Assembly: GCF_005146945.1 (NCBI RefSeq)
Contig: NZ_SWMS01000014.1
Span: 1 to 64,000 of the forward strand
Reading direction: 5' to 3'
Length of the DNA: 64,000 nt
Origin: Prauserella endophytica
GTDB lineage: Bacteria; Actinomycetota; Actinomycetes; Mycobacteriales; Pseudonocardiaceae
Below the pieces are notes generated by a model. The model did not search any database and was not told where the DNA came from. It saw only the letters and a program-made list of their open reading frames with translations. Below, piece after piece: positions 32,449 to 42,965 of the stretch; within the stretch, counting starts at the first letter, position 1; each line of letters begins with the position of its first letter. Made by a program: the position numbers and the translations under genes.

Positions 32449-33966
32449 TCACGGCTGAACCCACAACCACGCGGCGGCGTCTGCCGCCAGCCTTCCCTCC
32501 ACGAGGGGAGCGCTGGCGAGCAGCACGTCGCCGCGTGGCACGGGCACGGGCGCCGCTGACGTGTTCAGCGCGCAGATGAGGCCACCGGGGCTTCGCCGGT
32601 AGGCGAAACAGCCCGGCGGCGCCCCGTACCACTCCACGTCGTCACCCGCGAAGCCCGGATGCTCGCGGCGCAGCTCGATCGCTCTGCGGTACAGCGAGAG
32701 CGTCGACTCCTCGTCCTCCAGCTGCGCCTCGACGGTGAACGGCGCCCAGCCGGAGGGGATCGACTCCCAGCCGCCCGGCAACGCGGAGAAACCGAACGGC
32801 GGCGCGGTGCCCTCCCATGGGATCGGCGCCCGCGAACCCTCCTCGGTGTCGCCGAGGCCGAGCTCCTCACCTGCCCGCAGGCTCACCGCACCCGGAAGAC
32901 CCAGCAGGACGAGCGCCATGGCCCGCGCCCGGTTCAATCCCCGCGTGCCGCCCCCGTAGCGCGTCACCTGCCTCGGCAGGCCGTGCCCCGCCAGCGCCCA
33001 GGCCGGCGGCGCGCCGACGGACGCGACCGTGGCCAGCGAGCGCTCGACGGCTGCCTGCAGCGCGTCGGCATCGAACGGCGTGCGCGCGAGCCGGGGGTGC
33101 ACGGCGAGGTGCAGCTCACCCGGCCGCAGGTACCGGGCGAAACGCTCGTCGTCGGCGATGTCGAGCCCGCCCAGCGACACCGCGTGCGGGTACTCGTCGA
33201 TCACCTTGCGGATGGCCTGATGGATCTCGTGCACGCCGTCGTCGTCGAAACGGGGATCCGTGCGCCCCCGCGGATCGGCGTCGGGCAGGTCGCGGTGCTT
33301 GGCCATGCCCGAGGCGGCCGCGAGGTGGATCCCATCGGCGCCGCGGTCGAGCCAGAACCGCAGAGTGCGCTCGAAGTCGGCCCGCACCTCGGGGTTGGTC
33401 CAGTTCAGATCCGGCTCATGGGGCCCGAACAGGTGCAGGTACCACTGGCCGTCGGCCACGCGAGTCCAGGCCGGGCCGCCGTCCCGCGCGCGCCAGTCGT
33501 TCGGCGGCAGCTCGCCGTGCTCGCCCCGGCCGTCGCGGAAGTGGTAGCGCTCGCGCTCGGGGCTGCCCGGTGCGGCGGAGAGGGCGGCCGCGAACCAGAT
33601 GTGCTTGTCGCTCGTGTGGTTCGCCACGAGGTCGAGCACGACCCGAAGCCCGGCCGCGTGCGCCTCGGCCAGCAGCGAGTCGACCGTGTCGAGGTTGCCC
33701 AGCACGGGATCGACCGCACGGGGGCCCGCGATGTCGTAGCCGTCGTCGGCCATGGGGGAGAGGTAGAACGGCGTCAGCCGCAGCGCGTGCACCCCGAGCA
33801 GGTCGAGGTAGCCGAGCCTGCCCCTGATGCCCTCGAGGTCGCCGACGCCGTCTCCGTCGAAGTCCGCGAACAAGCGCACGGGCAGCTCGTAGAAGACTGC
33901 GTCCTGCCACCAGCGGGCGCCGGCCGGTGCGGAGGGCCGTGCGGTGTCTCTGCCGGCTCTGCGCAC
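32449..33966 (-). CDS. GH13 alpha-amylase-family protein with all three catalytic residues lost
   Basis: The 505-aa protein has the fold landmarks of GH13 alpha-glucosidases (aglA/GH13_30 type): WWQDAVFYELPVRLFADFDGDGVGDLEGI, VVLDLVANHTSDKH, a C-terminal domain and GAVSLRAGEELGLGD. The catalytic signatures are altered. The nucleophile region reads DGIHLAAASGMAK instead of DGFRIDVAHGM. The acid/base region reads SLGGLD instead of VGE. The stabiliser region reads AGHGLPRQVTRY instead of SNHDxxRxxTRY. It is therefore very likely a non-hydrolytic pseudoenzyme, perhaps glycan-binding. The reading frame is intact. It lies directly after glbO, as aglA does after glbO in M. tuberculosis. Confidence 0.8.
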   Translation of the reverse strand: MRRAGRDTARPSAPAGARWWQDAVFYELPVRLFADFDGDGVGDLEGIRGRLGYLDLLGVHALRLTPFYLSPMADDGYDIAGPRAVDPVLGNLDTVDSLLAEAHAAGLRVVLDLVANHTSDKHIWFAAALSAAPGSPERERYHFRDGRGEHGELPPNDWRARDGGPAWTRVADGQWYLHLFGPHEPDLNWTNPEVRADFERTLRFWLDRGADGIHLAAASGMAKHRDLPDADPRGRTDPRFDDDGVHEIHQAIRKVIDEYPHAVSLGGLDIADDERFARYLRPGELHLAVHPRLARTPFDADALQAAVERSLATVASVGAPPAWALAGHGLPRQVTRYGGGTRGLNRARAMALVLLGLPGAVSLRAGEELGLGDTEEGSRAPIPWEGTAPPFGFSALPGGWESIPSGWAPFTVEAQLEDEESTLSLYRRAIELRREHPGFAGDDVEWYGAPPGCFAYRRSPGGLICALNTSAAPVPVPRGDVLLASAPLVEGRLAADAAAWLWVQP

Positions 33967-33972
33967 CAGCGG

Positions 33973-34365
33973 TCACACCCAGCTGTTCATCATCGACTGG
34001 GCGGCCATCTCCAGGTACTGCCAGAGCTGGGTGCGGTACGGCTCCTCGATGCCGCTCTCGTCCACGGCGACGCGCATCGCGCGCAGCCACGCGTCCCGCT
34101 CGATCGGTCCGATCTTGAACGGCGCGTGCCGCATGCGCAGCCGGGGGTGCCCACGCTGGTCGGAGTAGGTGTGCGGGCCGCCCCAGTACTGCATGAGGAA
34201 CAGCCGCAGCCGGTCCTCGGCGGGACCGAGGTCCTCCTCCGGGTAGAGCGGGCGCAGCACCTCGTCGTCGGCGACCTCGGCGTAAAAGCGGGCGACGATC
34301 TTGCGGAACGTCGGCTCGCCACCCACCGCCTCGTAGAACGTACGGGGATCCGGCGTCTCGCTCAC
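33973..34365 (-). CDS. glbO: Truncated haemoglobin, group II (GlbO)
   Basis: The 130-aa globin has [56 protein letters not shown], the B-E helix region with Tyr B10 (FYAEV), and [14 protein letters not shown] with the proximal His F8. [23 protein letters not shown] is typical of GlbO. It binds oxygen and probably takes part in respiration or oxidative defence at the membrane. The GTG at 34365 is preceded by GGAGAGG. It forms an operon with the pseudo-GH13 gene 6 bp downstream and follows the MscS-type gene. Confidence 0.95.
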   Translation of the reverse strand: MSETPDPRTFYEAVGGEPTFRKIVARFYAEVADDEVLRPLYPEEDLGPAEDRLRLFLMQYWGGPHTYSDQRGHPRLRMRHAPFKIGPIERDAWLRAMRVAVDESGIEEPYRTQLWQYLEMAAQSMMNSWV

Positions 34366-34406
34366 TTCAGCCACCTCTCCATTCTGCCGTGCGTTGCTCA
34401 CGATCT

Positions 34407-35426
34407 TCAGTTCGCGGTGCCCGTCGAACCGTTTCCGAAGAAGCGGCCGAGCGGCGGCTCGAAGCCGGCCCGTTCGAAGGCGGGGAGGATCTCCGCGCGC
34501 AGGGCTCGCTGCACCGCCCATTGGCGGCCTGGCCGCACCTTGACCGTGAGCCGCAGCTGCGTGCCCTCGGGCGTGACGTTCTCCACACCGAGCACCTCCG
34601 GCGGCTCCAGCACGTCCGGCGCGATCGCCGGCCGTGCCGCGGCCTCGTCCGCGACCTCCTCCAGCAGCGTGGTCGCCCGCTGGACGTCGGTGTTGTAGCT
34701 CAGCGGGATGTCGACCACGCCCACGGCGTAGCCCTGGCTGGAGTTGCCGACGCGCAGCACCTCGCCGTTGCGGACGTACCAGACGGTGCCGTTGAGGTCG
34801 CGCAGCGTGGTGATGCGCAGGCCCACCGCCTCGACGGTGCCGACCGCCTCGCCGACGTCGACGACATCGCCGACGCCGTACTGGTCCTCCAGCATCATGA
34901 AGATCCCGGAGAGGAAGTCCCGCACCAGGTTCTGCGCACCGAACCCGATCGCCACACCGACGATGCCGGCCGAGGCGAGGATCGGGGCGAGGTTGATGCC
35001 GATCTCGCCGAGGACCATGACGAATGCGAGGCCGTAGATCACCACGGTGGTGAGCGACTTCAGCACCGAGCCGATCGTCATCGCCCGCTGGCGGCGTCTT
35101 TCGATCACCACGGGACCGAGCACCTCCGGCGCGCGCTCGCGCAGGGGACGCAGCAGCGCGGGCAGCCTGCCCGCGCCGCCGTCGGCGTCGTCGGCAGGCG
35201 TTCTGGTGAGCCGGTCGATGAGCTTGCGGACCAGGTACCGCACGAGGACGGCGACCACGACGATCAGCAGGATGCTCAACGGCTTGGCGACGAGCCAGTT
35301 CGCCGAGCCCGCCAGCCACTCGTTCCCGGTGAGCCGCCAGATCTGCTGGCACCAGGTGCCCGCCTCGTTGATGCAGGACGGCGGGTCGCTGAGCAACTGC
35401 TCCACTTCGGGGAACGCTCCTTCCAT
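34407..35426 (-). CDS. MscS-family mechanosensitive ion channel
   Basis: The 339-aa protein has N-terminal hydrophobic helices ([84 protein letters not shown]). The second block is the pore-lining TM3 and the start of the beta domain of MscS. The cytoplasmic C-terminal domain follows ([21 protein letters not shown]). It would open under membrane tension to release solutes. The ATG at 35426 is used since upstream codons are not protein-like. It is the first gene of the minus-strand group with glbO. Confidence 0.9.
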   Translation of the reverse strand: MEGAFPEVEQLLSDPPSCINEAGTWCQQIWRLTGNEWLAGSANWLVAKPLSILLIVVVAVLVRYLVRKLIDRLTRTPADDADGGAGRLPALLRPLRERAPEVLGPVVIERRRQRAMTIGSVLKSLTTVVIYGLAFVMVLGEIGINLAPILASAGIVGVAIGFGAQNLVRDFLSGIFMMLEDQYGVGDVVDVGEAVGTVEAVGLRITTLRDLNGTVWYVRNGEVLRVGNSSQGYAVGVVDIPLSYNTDVQRATTLLEEVADEAAARPAIAPDVLEPPEVLGVENVTPEGTQLRLTVKVRPGRQWAVQRALRAEILPAFERAGFEPPLGRFFGNGSTGTAN

Positions 35427-35593
35427 GTTTGTGACGCCGCACACTCTCCAGGTCCGGTGAGTCCCCCGATTACGGCATGTTGACCACGTCGAGTCCAACC
35501 ACAACCGTACTGGGAAGTGACACGTTGCCTAACGCACGTGCGTTCTGGCCCCGGTCTGTGGTCGACTAGGGCAACACCGGTGGAGGTGGTCGC

Positions 35594-36331
35594 GTGCCAG
35601 ACCGACAACCGAGCCCCCACGGCGCCCATACCCGGCATCCGGCCGGGCAGGCGCCGGAGGCCAAGCTGTGCGCGCCCGTAGGCGCCGTGATCGGCGGCCC
35701 ACATGCCAGTGGGCCACAGCCGACCGGCCCTCCGGCGCGTGGGGGCCGGATCACTCGCTCGCACGGTCAGCGGCGGTCGAGGGATCCGGGAGGCGGCGGT
35801 TCGTCGGGACCTGGCTGGGGCAAGCGGCGTGTGCTGCTGCTCAACACGACGTTCGAACCACTCACCGCGTTACCTCTACGCCGCGCCATCGTGCTGCTCG
35901 TGTGTGGCAAGGCGGAGGTCGTGCACGAGGATCCCACGGGGCTGACGCTGCACGCCGCCACCATGGCGGTCGAGGTTCCTTCGGTGATCAGGCTGAGCAC
36001 CTACGTGCGCGTACCCTATCGTGCCCAGGTTCCGCTCACGCGGGCCGGGTTGATGCACCGGGATCGCTTCCGCTGCGCGTACTGCGGGGCTCGCGCGGAG
36101 ACGATCGACCATGTGGTGCCGCGCAGCCGCGGTGGTGCGCACTCGTGGCAGAACTGTGTGGCCTGCTGTGCGAAATGCAACCACCGCAAGGCGGACAAGC
36201 TGCTGTCGGAGATCGGCTGGCGGTTGCGCGTCGTGCCGACGGCGCCGCACGGTCCGCACTGGAGGCTGCTCGCGCACTCCACGGAGGCCGACCCGCTGTG
36301 GCGGCAATACCTCGGCGCCCCGGCCGCGTGA
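35594..36331 (+). CDS. HNH endonuclease domain protein
   Basis: The 245-aa protein has a disordered, Pro/Gly-rich N-terminus of about 75 residues. The conserved actinobacterial HNH module follows: VLLLNTTFEPLTALPLRRAIVLLVCGKAEVV, then RDRFRCAYCGARAETIDHVVPRSRGGAHSWQNCVACCAKCNHRKADKLL. The core has the DH..P.SRGG and N..C..CN.RK motifs with two CxxC zinc pairs. It is likely a nuclease or structural zinc protein; its cellular role is unknown. GTG start with GGAGG upstream. It is the counterpart of the HNH gene beside pepN/glbO in mycobacteria (Rv2469c-like). Confidence 0.8.
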   Translation: MPDRQPSPHGAHTRHPAGQAPEAKLCAPVGAVIGGPHASGPQPTGPPARGGRITRSHGQRRSRDPGGGGSSGPGWGKRRVLLLNTTFEPLTALPLRRAIVLLVCGKAEVVHEDPTGLTLHAATMAVEVPSVIRLSTYVRVPYRAQVPLTRAGLMHRDRFRCAYCGARAETIDHVVPRSRGGAHSWQNCVACCAKCNHRKADKLLSEIGWRLRVVPTAPHGPHWRLLAHSTEADPLWRQYLGAPAA

Positions 36332-36421
36332 TCGTCACGCGGCCAGGGGCGTGCCGTGGTGGGTATTCACTTCGTCGTTACGTCTTCAGGTCGGGCGGGA
36401 ACGCTGCGTGGACGTTCCGCC
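36332..36421. other. Convergent gap between HNH gene and repeat gene
   Basis: The 90 bp between the HNH stop and the stop of the minus-strand repeat gene contain no gene and no strong perfect hairpin that I can see. Confidence 0.4.
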
Positions 36422-36751
36422 TCAGGCGGTGACGCGCGTGCCGCGGGTGACCCTGGTACCGCGCGTGACGCGGGTGCCCGCCGTCACCCTGGTGCCGCGG
36501 GTGACTCGCGTGCCCCTCGTGACCCTGGTGCCCGCCGTGACTCGCGTGCCCCTCGTGACCCGAGTCCCGGCCGTGACGCGGGTGCCGCGGGTGACTCGCG
36601 TACCGCGCGTGACCCGAGTCCCGGCCGTCACCCGAGTGCCGCAGGTGACGCGTGTACCCCGCGTGACCCGGGTACCACGCTCGGCGGATTCGGCGAAAAG
36701 CGACGAAACGGTGTTGTGGTTCGACTCGGCGGGGGTCAGGACGGTGTGCAT
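36422..36751 (-). CDS. Hexapeptide-repeat protein: 25-residue leader plus fourteen GTRVTx units
   Basis: The 109-aa product consists of a 25-residue leader (MHTVLTPAESNHNTVSSLFA... ending ESAER) and exactly fourteen tandem hexapeptides GTRVTx (36425-36676). The sixth position reads R,C,A,R,R,A,R,A,R,R,A,R,R,A from N to C. The start codon is preceded by AGGAGG at 7 nt. Synonymous codons vary freely between units (Arg as CGC, CGA, CGG, AGG; Thr as ACC, ACG, ACT, ACA) while the protein repeat is invariant, so the peptide is under selection. Net charge is about +20. There is no signal peptide or membrane segment. Candidates are a multi-core RiPP precursor, a cationic beta-solenoid, or a nucleic-acid-binding peptide. 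I recognise no family. Confidence 0.8.
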   Translation of the reverse strand: MHTVLTPAESNHNTVSSLFAESAERGTRVTRGTRVTCGTRVTAGTRVTRGTRVTRGTRVTAGTRVTRGTRVTAGTRVTRGTRVTRGTRVTAGTRVTRGTRVTRGTRVTA

Positions 36752-36824
36752 GGCAAGTCCTCCTGTGACCGGGGTGTGACCTATTGGGGATGGGGGGTGA
36801 GGCGCAAGGCCCGTACAGGTGAAA

Positions 36825-36854
36825 AACGTACGAGCAATCAAGTAGGGGAACAAG
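36825..36854 (-). promoter_or_regulatory. Sigma-A-type promoter of the GTRVTx gene
   Basis: In the minus-strand sense TTGTTC (36854-36849) and TACGTT (36830-36825) are separated by 18 bp. This fits actinobacterial TTGNNN / TANNNT and leaves a leader of about 65-70 nt before the ATG. The region 36752-37036 contains no other gene. Confidence 0.4.
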
Positions 36855-37024
36855 ATGCGAGAGCCGGGTGCCGCCGCCCGTACGGTGAGTTGCGACCTTT
36901 CGCGAACGGCGTTTCGGCTCAACGTGGGATTCCCGGCGTGGCAAGCGGCGGACGGGACCCCTCGAGCGACGGACGGCACTGTCGGTTCGCCGTGGCAGGT
37001 GAGGTGTGACCGTGGGCCGTCGGA

Positions 37025-37039
37025 TACCCTGCGGTCGTG
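37025..37039 (+). promoter_or_regulatory. Leaderless promoter -10 for the small membrane protein gene
   Basis: TACCCT at 37025-37030 ends 6 nt before the GTG at 37037, and no Shine-Dalgarno is present. Confidence 0.45.
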
Positions 37040-37276
37040 AGCATCCTCGAGACGACTCTGGTCTTCGCGGTGATCCCGCTCGCCATCTACGGTGTGTTCG
37101 CCTTGGCCACCCTGCGTTCGAGGTTCGCAGGTAGGCCGAGGTACCGGCCGGGGCAGGCGTGGGAGTTCCCGCCGATGTGGTGGAGTGCCAACCCGGCTGG
37201 CGCCGGTGATGCGCACGCGGCTGGTGAGACGGCGAGCCCGTCGAAGGTTCGGGGAGGTGCCCGTGGGAGCTGGTGA
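37037..37276 (+). CDS. Small single-pass membrane protein
   Basis: The 79-aa protein has one N-terminal hydrophobic segment (TTLVFAVIPLAIYGVFALATL) followed by a basic stretch and the motif RPRYRPGQAWEFPPMWWSANP. An RPG-x-x-W-x-F-PP-x-WW motif is seen in a small conserved actinobacterial family of unknown function. The gene is leaderless and overlaps the following gene by 14 nt, so the two are co-translated. Confidence 0.7.
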   Translation: MSILETTLVFAVIPLAIYGVFALATLRSRFAGRPRYRPGQAWEFPPMWWSANPAGAGDAHAAGETASPSKVRGGARGSW

Positions 37277-37757
37277 GCTGACCACTCAGAGCCCGTCGAC
37301 CGGGCTCGAGGGAACCGAACTGCAGCCCGGCGCGGCCGTTACCGCCAGCGGACGCGTGTCCGTGGCGCAGATGTACGAGCCCGCTGCTCCGAAAGGCCCA
37401 TTCACGACCGCCCAACTGGCCCGCCTCGACGAGGCGTTGACGCTGGCCAGCAGGGAGACCGGCCTGGAGTTCAGTATCTACCTCGGCGAGCTCGGAAACG
37501 ACAGCCGTGTGGGTGCGGAGTCGCTGCACGACAGCCTCGGCGCGCAGGGCGACCACGCCGTGCTGATCGCGGTTTCCCCCGGCGAGCGCGTGGTCGAGGT
37601 CGTCACCGGTGGCGAGGCCATGTACCGCCTGCCCGACCGCGGCGCCAAGCTCGCGGTGATGAGCATGGTCGCCTCCTTCAAGGAGGGCGACCTCATCGGC
37701 GGCCTCGTCAGCGGGCTGCGCATGCTGGCCGACTCGGCCGGCCCCGCCCCGCACTGA
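37263..37757 (+). CDS. DUF5130 / TPM-like conserved protein
   Basis: The 164-aa protein has VSVAQMYEPAAPKGPFTTAQLARLDEALTLASRETGLEFSIYLGELGNDSR and DHAVLIAVSPGERVVEVVTGGEAMYRLPDRG. These recall the TPM/DUF5130 fold (alternating beta strands and helices) found beside pepN in actinobacteria. There is no signal peptide. The GTG at 37263 has GGGGAGG 5 nt upstream. It ends in a compact copy of the dispersed palindrome, shared with the convergent pepN gene. Confidence 0.7.
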   Translation: MGAGELTTQSPSTGLEGTELQPGAAVTASGRVSVAQMYEPAAPKGPFTTAQLARLDEALTLASRETGLEFSIYLGELGNDSRVGAESLHDSLGAQGDHAVLIAVSPGERVVEVVTGGEAMYRLPDRGAKLAVMSMVASFKEGDLIGGLVSGLRMLADSAGPAPH

Positions 37758-37772
37758 CAAGTCACCCCAGAG

Positions 37773-37825
37773 GCCCCCAAGGCCACCTTTGTTGCGTTCA
37801 ACGCAACAAAGGTGGCCTTGGGGGC
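37773..37825. terminator. Compact dispersed palindrome acting as a bidirectional terminator
   Basis: A 26-bp perfect inverted repeat (37773-37798 and 37800-37825) with a single-base loop lies between the converging stops of the DUF5130 gene and pepN. Its inner part GCGTT-C-AACGC and the GGCCACCTT / AAGGTGGCC arms match the copies near 29.8 kb and 41.2 kb. Confidence 0.85.
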
Positions 37826-37842
37826 TGTTTGCTGAGCGGGGG

Positions 37843-40413
<2,571 letters not shown>

Positions 40414-40488
40414 CTCTGTGCTGGTAGCGGTTGTCGGTTTCGATCTGCTCGGGGCATCAAATCATGGGAACGCGGGCCGTCGCGACGG

Positions 40489-40514
40489 GGAACAAGTCGC
40501 GCGCCGACGCTGTT
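40489..40514 (+). promoter_or_regulatory. SigR/SigH-type thiol-stress promoter
   Basis: GGAAC at 40489-40493 is followed by exactly 18 bp and GTT at 40512-40514. This matches the GGAAY-N18-GTT consensus of the disulfide-stress sigma factor SigR (Streptomyces) / SigH (Mycobacterium). It lies 58 bp upstream of the DsbA-family reductase, whose mycobacterial counterpart belongs to the SigH regulon. Confidence 0.7.
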
Positions 40515-40571
40515 GCGCCGTGGTAGGGGAGTTGCTTACCCGCCGGTGACCGGAACCAATCAGGAGAGCCC

Positions 40572-41195
40572 ATGCCTACAGAGCGGCAAGACGGCAGGAC
40601 GCGTGTCGATTTCTACTTCGACCCGGTGTGTCCCTTCGCGTGGATCACCTCGCGCTGGATCCTCGAGGTCGAGAAACACCGCGACCTGGATCTGCGCTTC
40701 CGGGTGATGAGCCTCGCGGTGCTGAACGAGGGCCGGGACCTGCCCCAGGACTACCGCGAGCTGCTGGACAAGGCGTGGGGACCGGTGCGCGTGGCGGTCG
40801 CGCTCGCACAGCGGCACGGCGAGGACGTGCTGCGCGATTACTACACGGGGTTCGGTACCCGCTACCACAACCAGGGCAACAAGGACGTCGAGATCGTGCT
40901 CAAGGAAGTCCTGGCCGAGGTCTCGGCGCCGGCCGAGCTGCTCGACGCCGCGACGTCGACCGAGTACGACGAGGCGCTGCGCAAGAGCCATCACGAGGGC
41001 ATGGACCCGGTGGGCATGGACGTGGGCACGCCGACGATCCACATCGACGGCGTCGCCTTCTTCGGCCCGGTGCTCTCCTCGATCCCGAAGGGCGAGGAGG
41101 CGCTGAAGATCTTCGACGGCGCGCGGTTGCTCGCCGGCTACCCGGACTTCTTCGAGCTGAAGCGGACTCGGACGGGCGAGCTGAACTTCGACTGA
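40572..41195 (+). CDS. DsbA-family mycothiol-dependent reductase (Rv2466c-like)
   Basis: The 207-aa protein has a thioredoxin-like fold with an inserted helical domain. The active site [13 protein letters not shown] (CPFA motif near residue 19) and the cis-Pro loop GTPTIHIDG are present. These features match the mycoredoxin-like nitroreductase family that works with mycothiol in actinobacteria to reduce disulfides or activate nitro compounds. The ATG follows CAGGAGAG. A SigR/SigH promoter fits induction by thiol oxidants. The gene ends in a 57-bp palindromic terminator. Confidence 0.9.
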   Translation: MPTERQDGRTRVDFYFDPVCPFAWITSRWILEVEKHRDLDLRFRVMSLAVLNEGRDLPQDYRELLDKAWGPVRVAVALAQRHGEDVLRDYYTGFGTRYHNQGNKDVEIVLKEVLAEVSAPAELLDAATSTEYDEALRKSHHEGMDPVGMDVGTPTIHIDGVAFFGPVLSSIPKGEEALKIFDGARLLAGYPDFFELKRTRTGELNFD

Positions 41196-41210
41196 GCGGG
41201 CATGACAGAT

Positions 41211-41267
41211 CTGCAGTGAAGGCCACCTTCACGGCGTTCAACGCAGTGAAGGTGGCCTTCACTGCAG
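41211..41267. terminator. Compact dispersed palindrome, bidirectional terminator
   Basis: A 22-bp perfect inverted repeat (41211-41232 with 41246-41267) encloses an inner GCGTT-C-AACGC palindrome, so almost all 57 bp are self-complementary. It lies between the reductase stop and the metallo-beta-lactamase gene; the stop codon of the latter (41259-41261) is inside the right arm. Confidence 0.85.
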
Positions 41268-42074
41268 AGCGAGCGCGGCGTCGGTGACGTCGGCCGGGCA
41301 CGGGGACAGCTCCCTGGCCCGGGTCGCGTCCAGCTCGCCGGCCTCAACGGCGGCGCGCAGCGCGGCGAGCCTCGCCAGCGTCTCGCGCGCCGCCTGGGTG
41401 AACTCCCGGTCCACCGGCTCGCCGTGTCCCGGCACCACCACACGGGGTGTCAGCGTGAGCACGCCGTCGAGCGCCGAGGGCCACGCGTGCAGCGTCGTGT
41501 CGGGGCCGAACGACTCGGCCGTGAACGAACCGCCCGGCGCGTGCTCCACCAGGTCGCCCGCGAACACCACGCCCGCGTCCGGCACCTGCACCACGAGGTC
41601 GTGCCCGGTGTGCGCGGGGCCGAAGTGGTCGAGCACCACCCGCCTGCCCCCGAGGTTCAGCTCCGTCCTGCCCGTGACGAGGCGATCGGGCAGCACGATC
41701 CGGGTGGCCTCGAGGGCGGCGGCCACGTCGGCCCGTCCCTCGTCGCGGTAGCGCCGGGCCCACCGTTGGCGGTCCCCGGGGCCCTCGGCCGCCAGAGCCG
41801 CCCGGCAGCCCTCGTGCGCCCACACCTCGCAGGGCTCGAACGCCGCCGTGCCGAAGCCGTGGTCGAAGTGCGCGTGCGTGAGCACGACCGTCCACGGCAG
41901 CGTGGTCAGCTCCCGCACGGCGGCGGCCAGCTCACCGCCCTGTGCCGCGTCGCCGCGCGTGTCGACCACCAGGCAGCCGCGCTCGCCCAGCACGAGCCCG
42001 GTGGACAGGTCCAGCTCCTCGTGCCGGCGGACGTACACGCCGTCGCCGAGGTTCACCCACCGCCCGTCAGCCAC
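41259..42074 (-). CDS. Metallo-beta-lactamase-fold hydrolase
   Basis: The 271-aa protein shows the MBL zinc motif THAHFDHGFGTAAF (HxHxDH), downstream His in FGPAHTGHDLVV, GVVFAGDLVEH with the bridging Asp, and PGHGEPVD. It fits the Zn-dependent hydrolases related to glyoxalase II and quinoprotein-relay proteins. The substrate is unknown. The GTG at 42074 overlaps the stop of the upstream remnant gene by 8 nt. The stop lies in the 41.2-kb palindrome. Confidence 0.85.
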   Translation of the reverse strand: MADGRWVNLGDGVYVRRHEELDLSTGLVLGERGCLVVDTRGDAAQGGELAAAVRELTTLPWTVVLTHAHFDHGFGTAAFEPCEVWAHEGCRAALAAEGPGDRQRWARRYRDEGRADVAAALEATRIVLPDRLVTGRTELNLGGRRVVLDHFGPAHTGHDLVVQVPDAGVVFAGDLVEHAPGGSFTAESFGPDTTLHAWPSALDGVLTLTPRVVVPGHGEPVDREFTQAARETLARLAALRAAVEAGELDATRARELSPCPADVTDAALALQ

Positions 42075-42432
42075 GCTCGTACACCCCGCTCGTGAGCCGC
42101 GGCACCACCCGTGAGCAGCCCGCGGCCGTCGCGTGCCCGACGAGGCGACCGTGGCCGTTCTCCCGCAGTTCCCGGCCCGAGGCCGAACCCGCCGCCAGTG
42201 CCCCGGCCTCCCGCCACGCCAGTGCCGCGAGCGACGCCTCGGGCGACGGCCGCCGCGCGCCCAGGTCGAGCGGCGCGGCCACGACGGCGCCCGCGCCCAC
42301 GGCCACGGCATGCGCGTTGCGCAGGCACGCCGTGAGCACGTGCGCGCCCGTGGCGGCGGCCTCGGCCGAGAGCGTGGCGCCGTCGGCCCACTCGAGGCGC
42401 CCGTCGTGACCTGCCTGCCGGAAGACGTTCAC
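42067..42432 (-). pseudogene. 2-phosphosulfolactate phosphatase (ComB)-like protein with internal deletion
   Basis: The 121-aa frame starts like actinobacterial ComB-like proteins (NVFRQAGHDGRLEW), then jumps to what is normally a region about 100 residues later (DGATLSAEAAATGAHVLTACLRNAHAVA). It closes with the family's C-terminal pattern (SPEASLAALAW, SGRELRENGHGRLV, PRLTSGVYERG). Family members are about 230-250 aa, so the central part holding most active-site residues is gone, without a frameshift. It may be a decayed gene or a retained minimal product. The family assignment is from memory of conserved segments. Confidence 0.5.
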
Positions 42433-42491
42433 GGCGTCAGCTTGCCGGGTGGTGCGCGGTCGTGCCCTGCGGGGATGGCACACTCCGTGCC

Positions 42492-42965
42492 GTGCGTGTC
42501 TATCTGGGATCCGACCATGCGGGCTTCGAGCTCAAGAACCACCTCGTCGCTCACCTCGAGAAGCAGGGTCACGAGGTGACCGACGTCGGTCCGCACGTCT
42601 ACGACGCGGCGGACGACTACCCGGCCTTCTGCATCGAGACCGCGCGGCGCGTGGTCGCCGACGAGGGCAGCCTCGGCATCGTGATCGGCGGTTCGGGCAA
42701 CGGCGAGCAGATCGCCGCCAACAAGGTGCCCGGCGCGCGGGCCGGTCTCGCGTGGAGCGTCGAGACGGCCAAGCTGACCCGCGAGCACAACCACGCCCAG
42801 CTCATCGGCGTCGGCGCGCGGATGCACACCAAGGACGAGGCGACCGAGATCGTCGAGGCGTTCCTGGCCACCCCGCCCGACCTCGACGCCCGTCATTCGC
42901 GGCGCGTGCAGCAGATCAGCGACTACGAGACCACCGGAAACCCGCCGGCCCTGCCGGAGGCCTGA
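42492..42965 (+). CDS. rpiB: Ribose-5-phosphate isomerase B
   Basis: The 157-aa enzyme has VYLGSDHAGFELKNHLVAHLEKQGHEVTDVGP with the phosphate-binding SDHAG. It also has IGGSGNGEQIAANKVPGARAGLAWS, the mycobacterial-type RpiB motif without the Cys found in Escherichia coli. It interconverts ribose-5-phosphate and ribulose-5-phosphate in the pentose phosphate pathway. The GTG at 42492 lacks a Shine-Dalgarno and follows CACACT by 7 nt, so it may be leaderless. The stop overlaps the nei2 start (TGATG). Confidence 0.95.
   Translation: MRVYLGSDHAGFELKNHLVAHLEKQGHEVTDVGPHVYDAADDYPAFCIETARRVVADEGSLGIVIGGSGNGEQIAANKVPGARAGLAWSVETAKLTREHNHAQLIGVGARMHTKDEATEIVEAFLATPPDLDARHSRRVQQISDYETTGNPPALPEA

Noticed and set aside
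32449-33966. Active alpha-glucosidase or trehalose synthase annotation
   Set aside because: All three catalytic residues of GH13 are replaced, so an enzymatic label would mislead.
36425-36676. Regular 18-bp repeats looking like a CRISPR or satellite array
   Set aside because: The units are contiguous without spacers, vary only at synonymous positions and form a coding frame with a start signal.
36378-37760. Long minus-strand frame covering the repeat gene and DUF5130 in another phase
   Set aside because: It reads the repeats in a different frame as HPRH-like low complexity and lacks any start signal.
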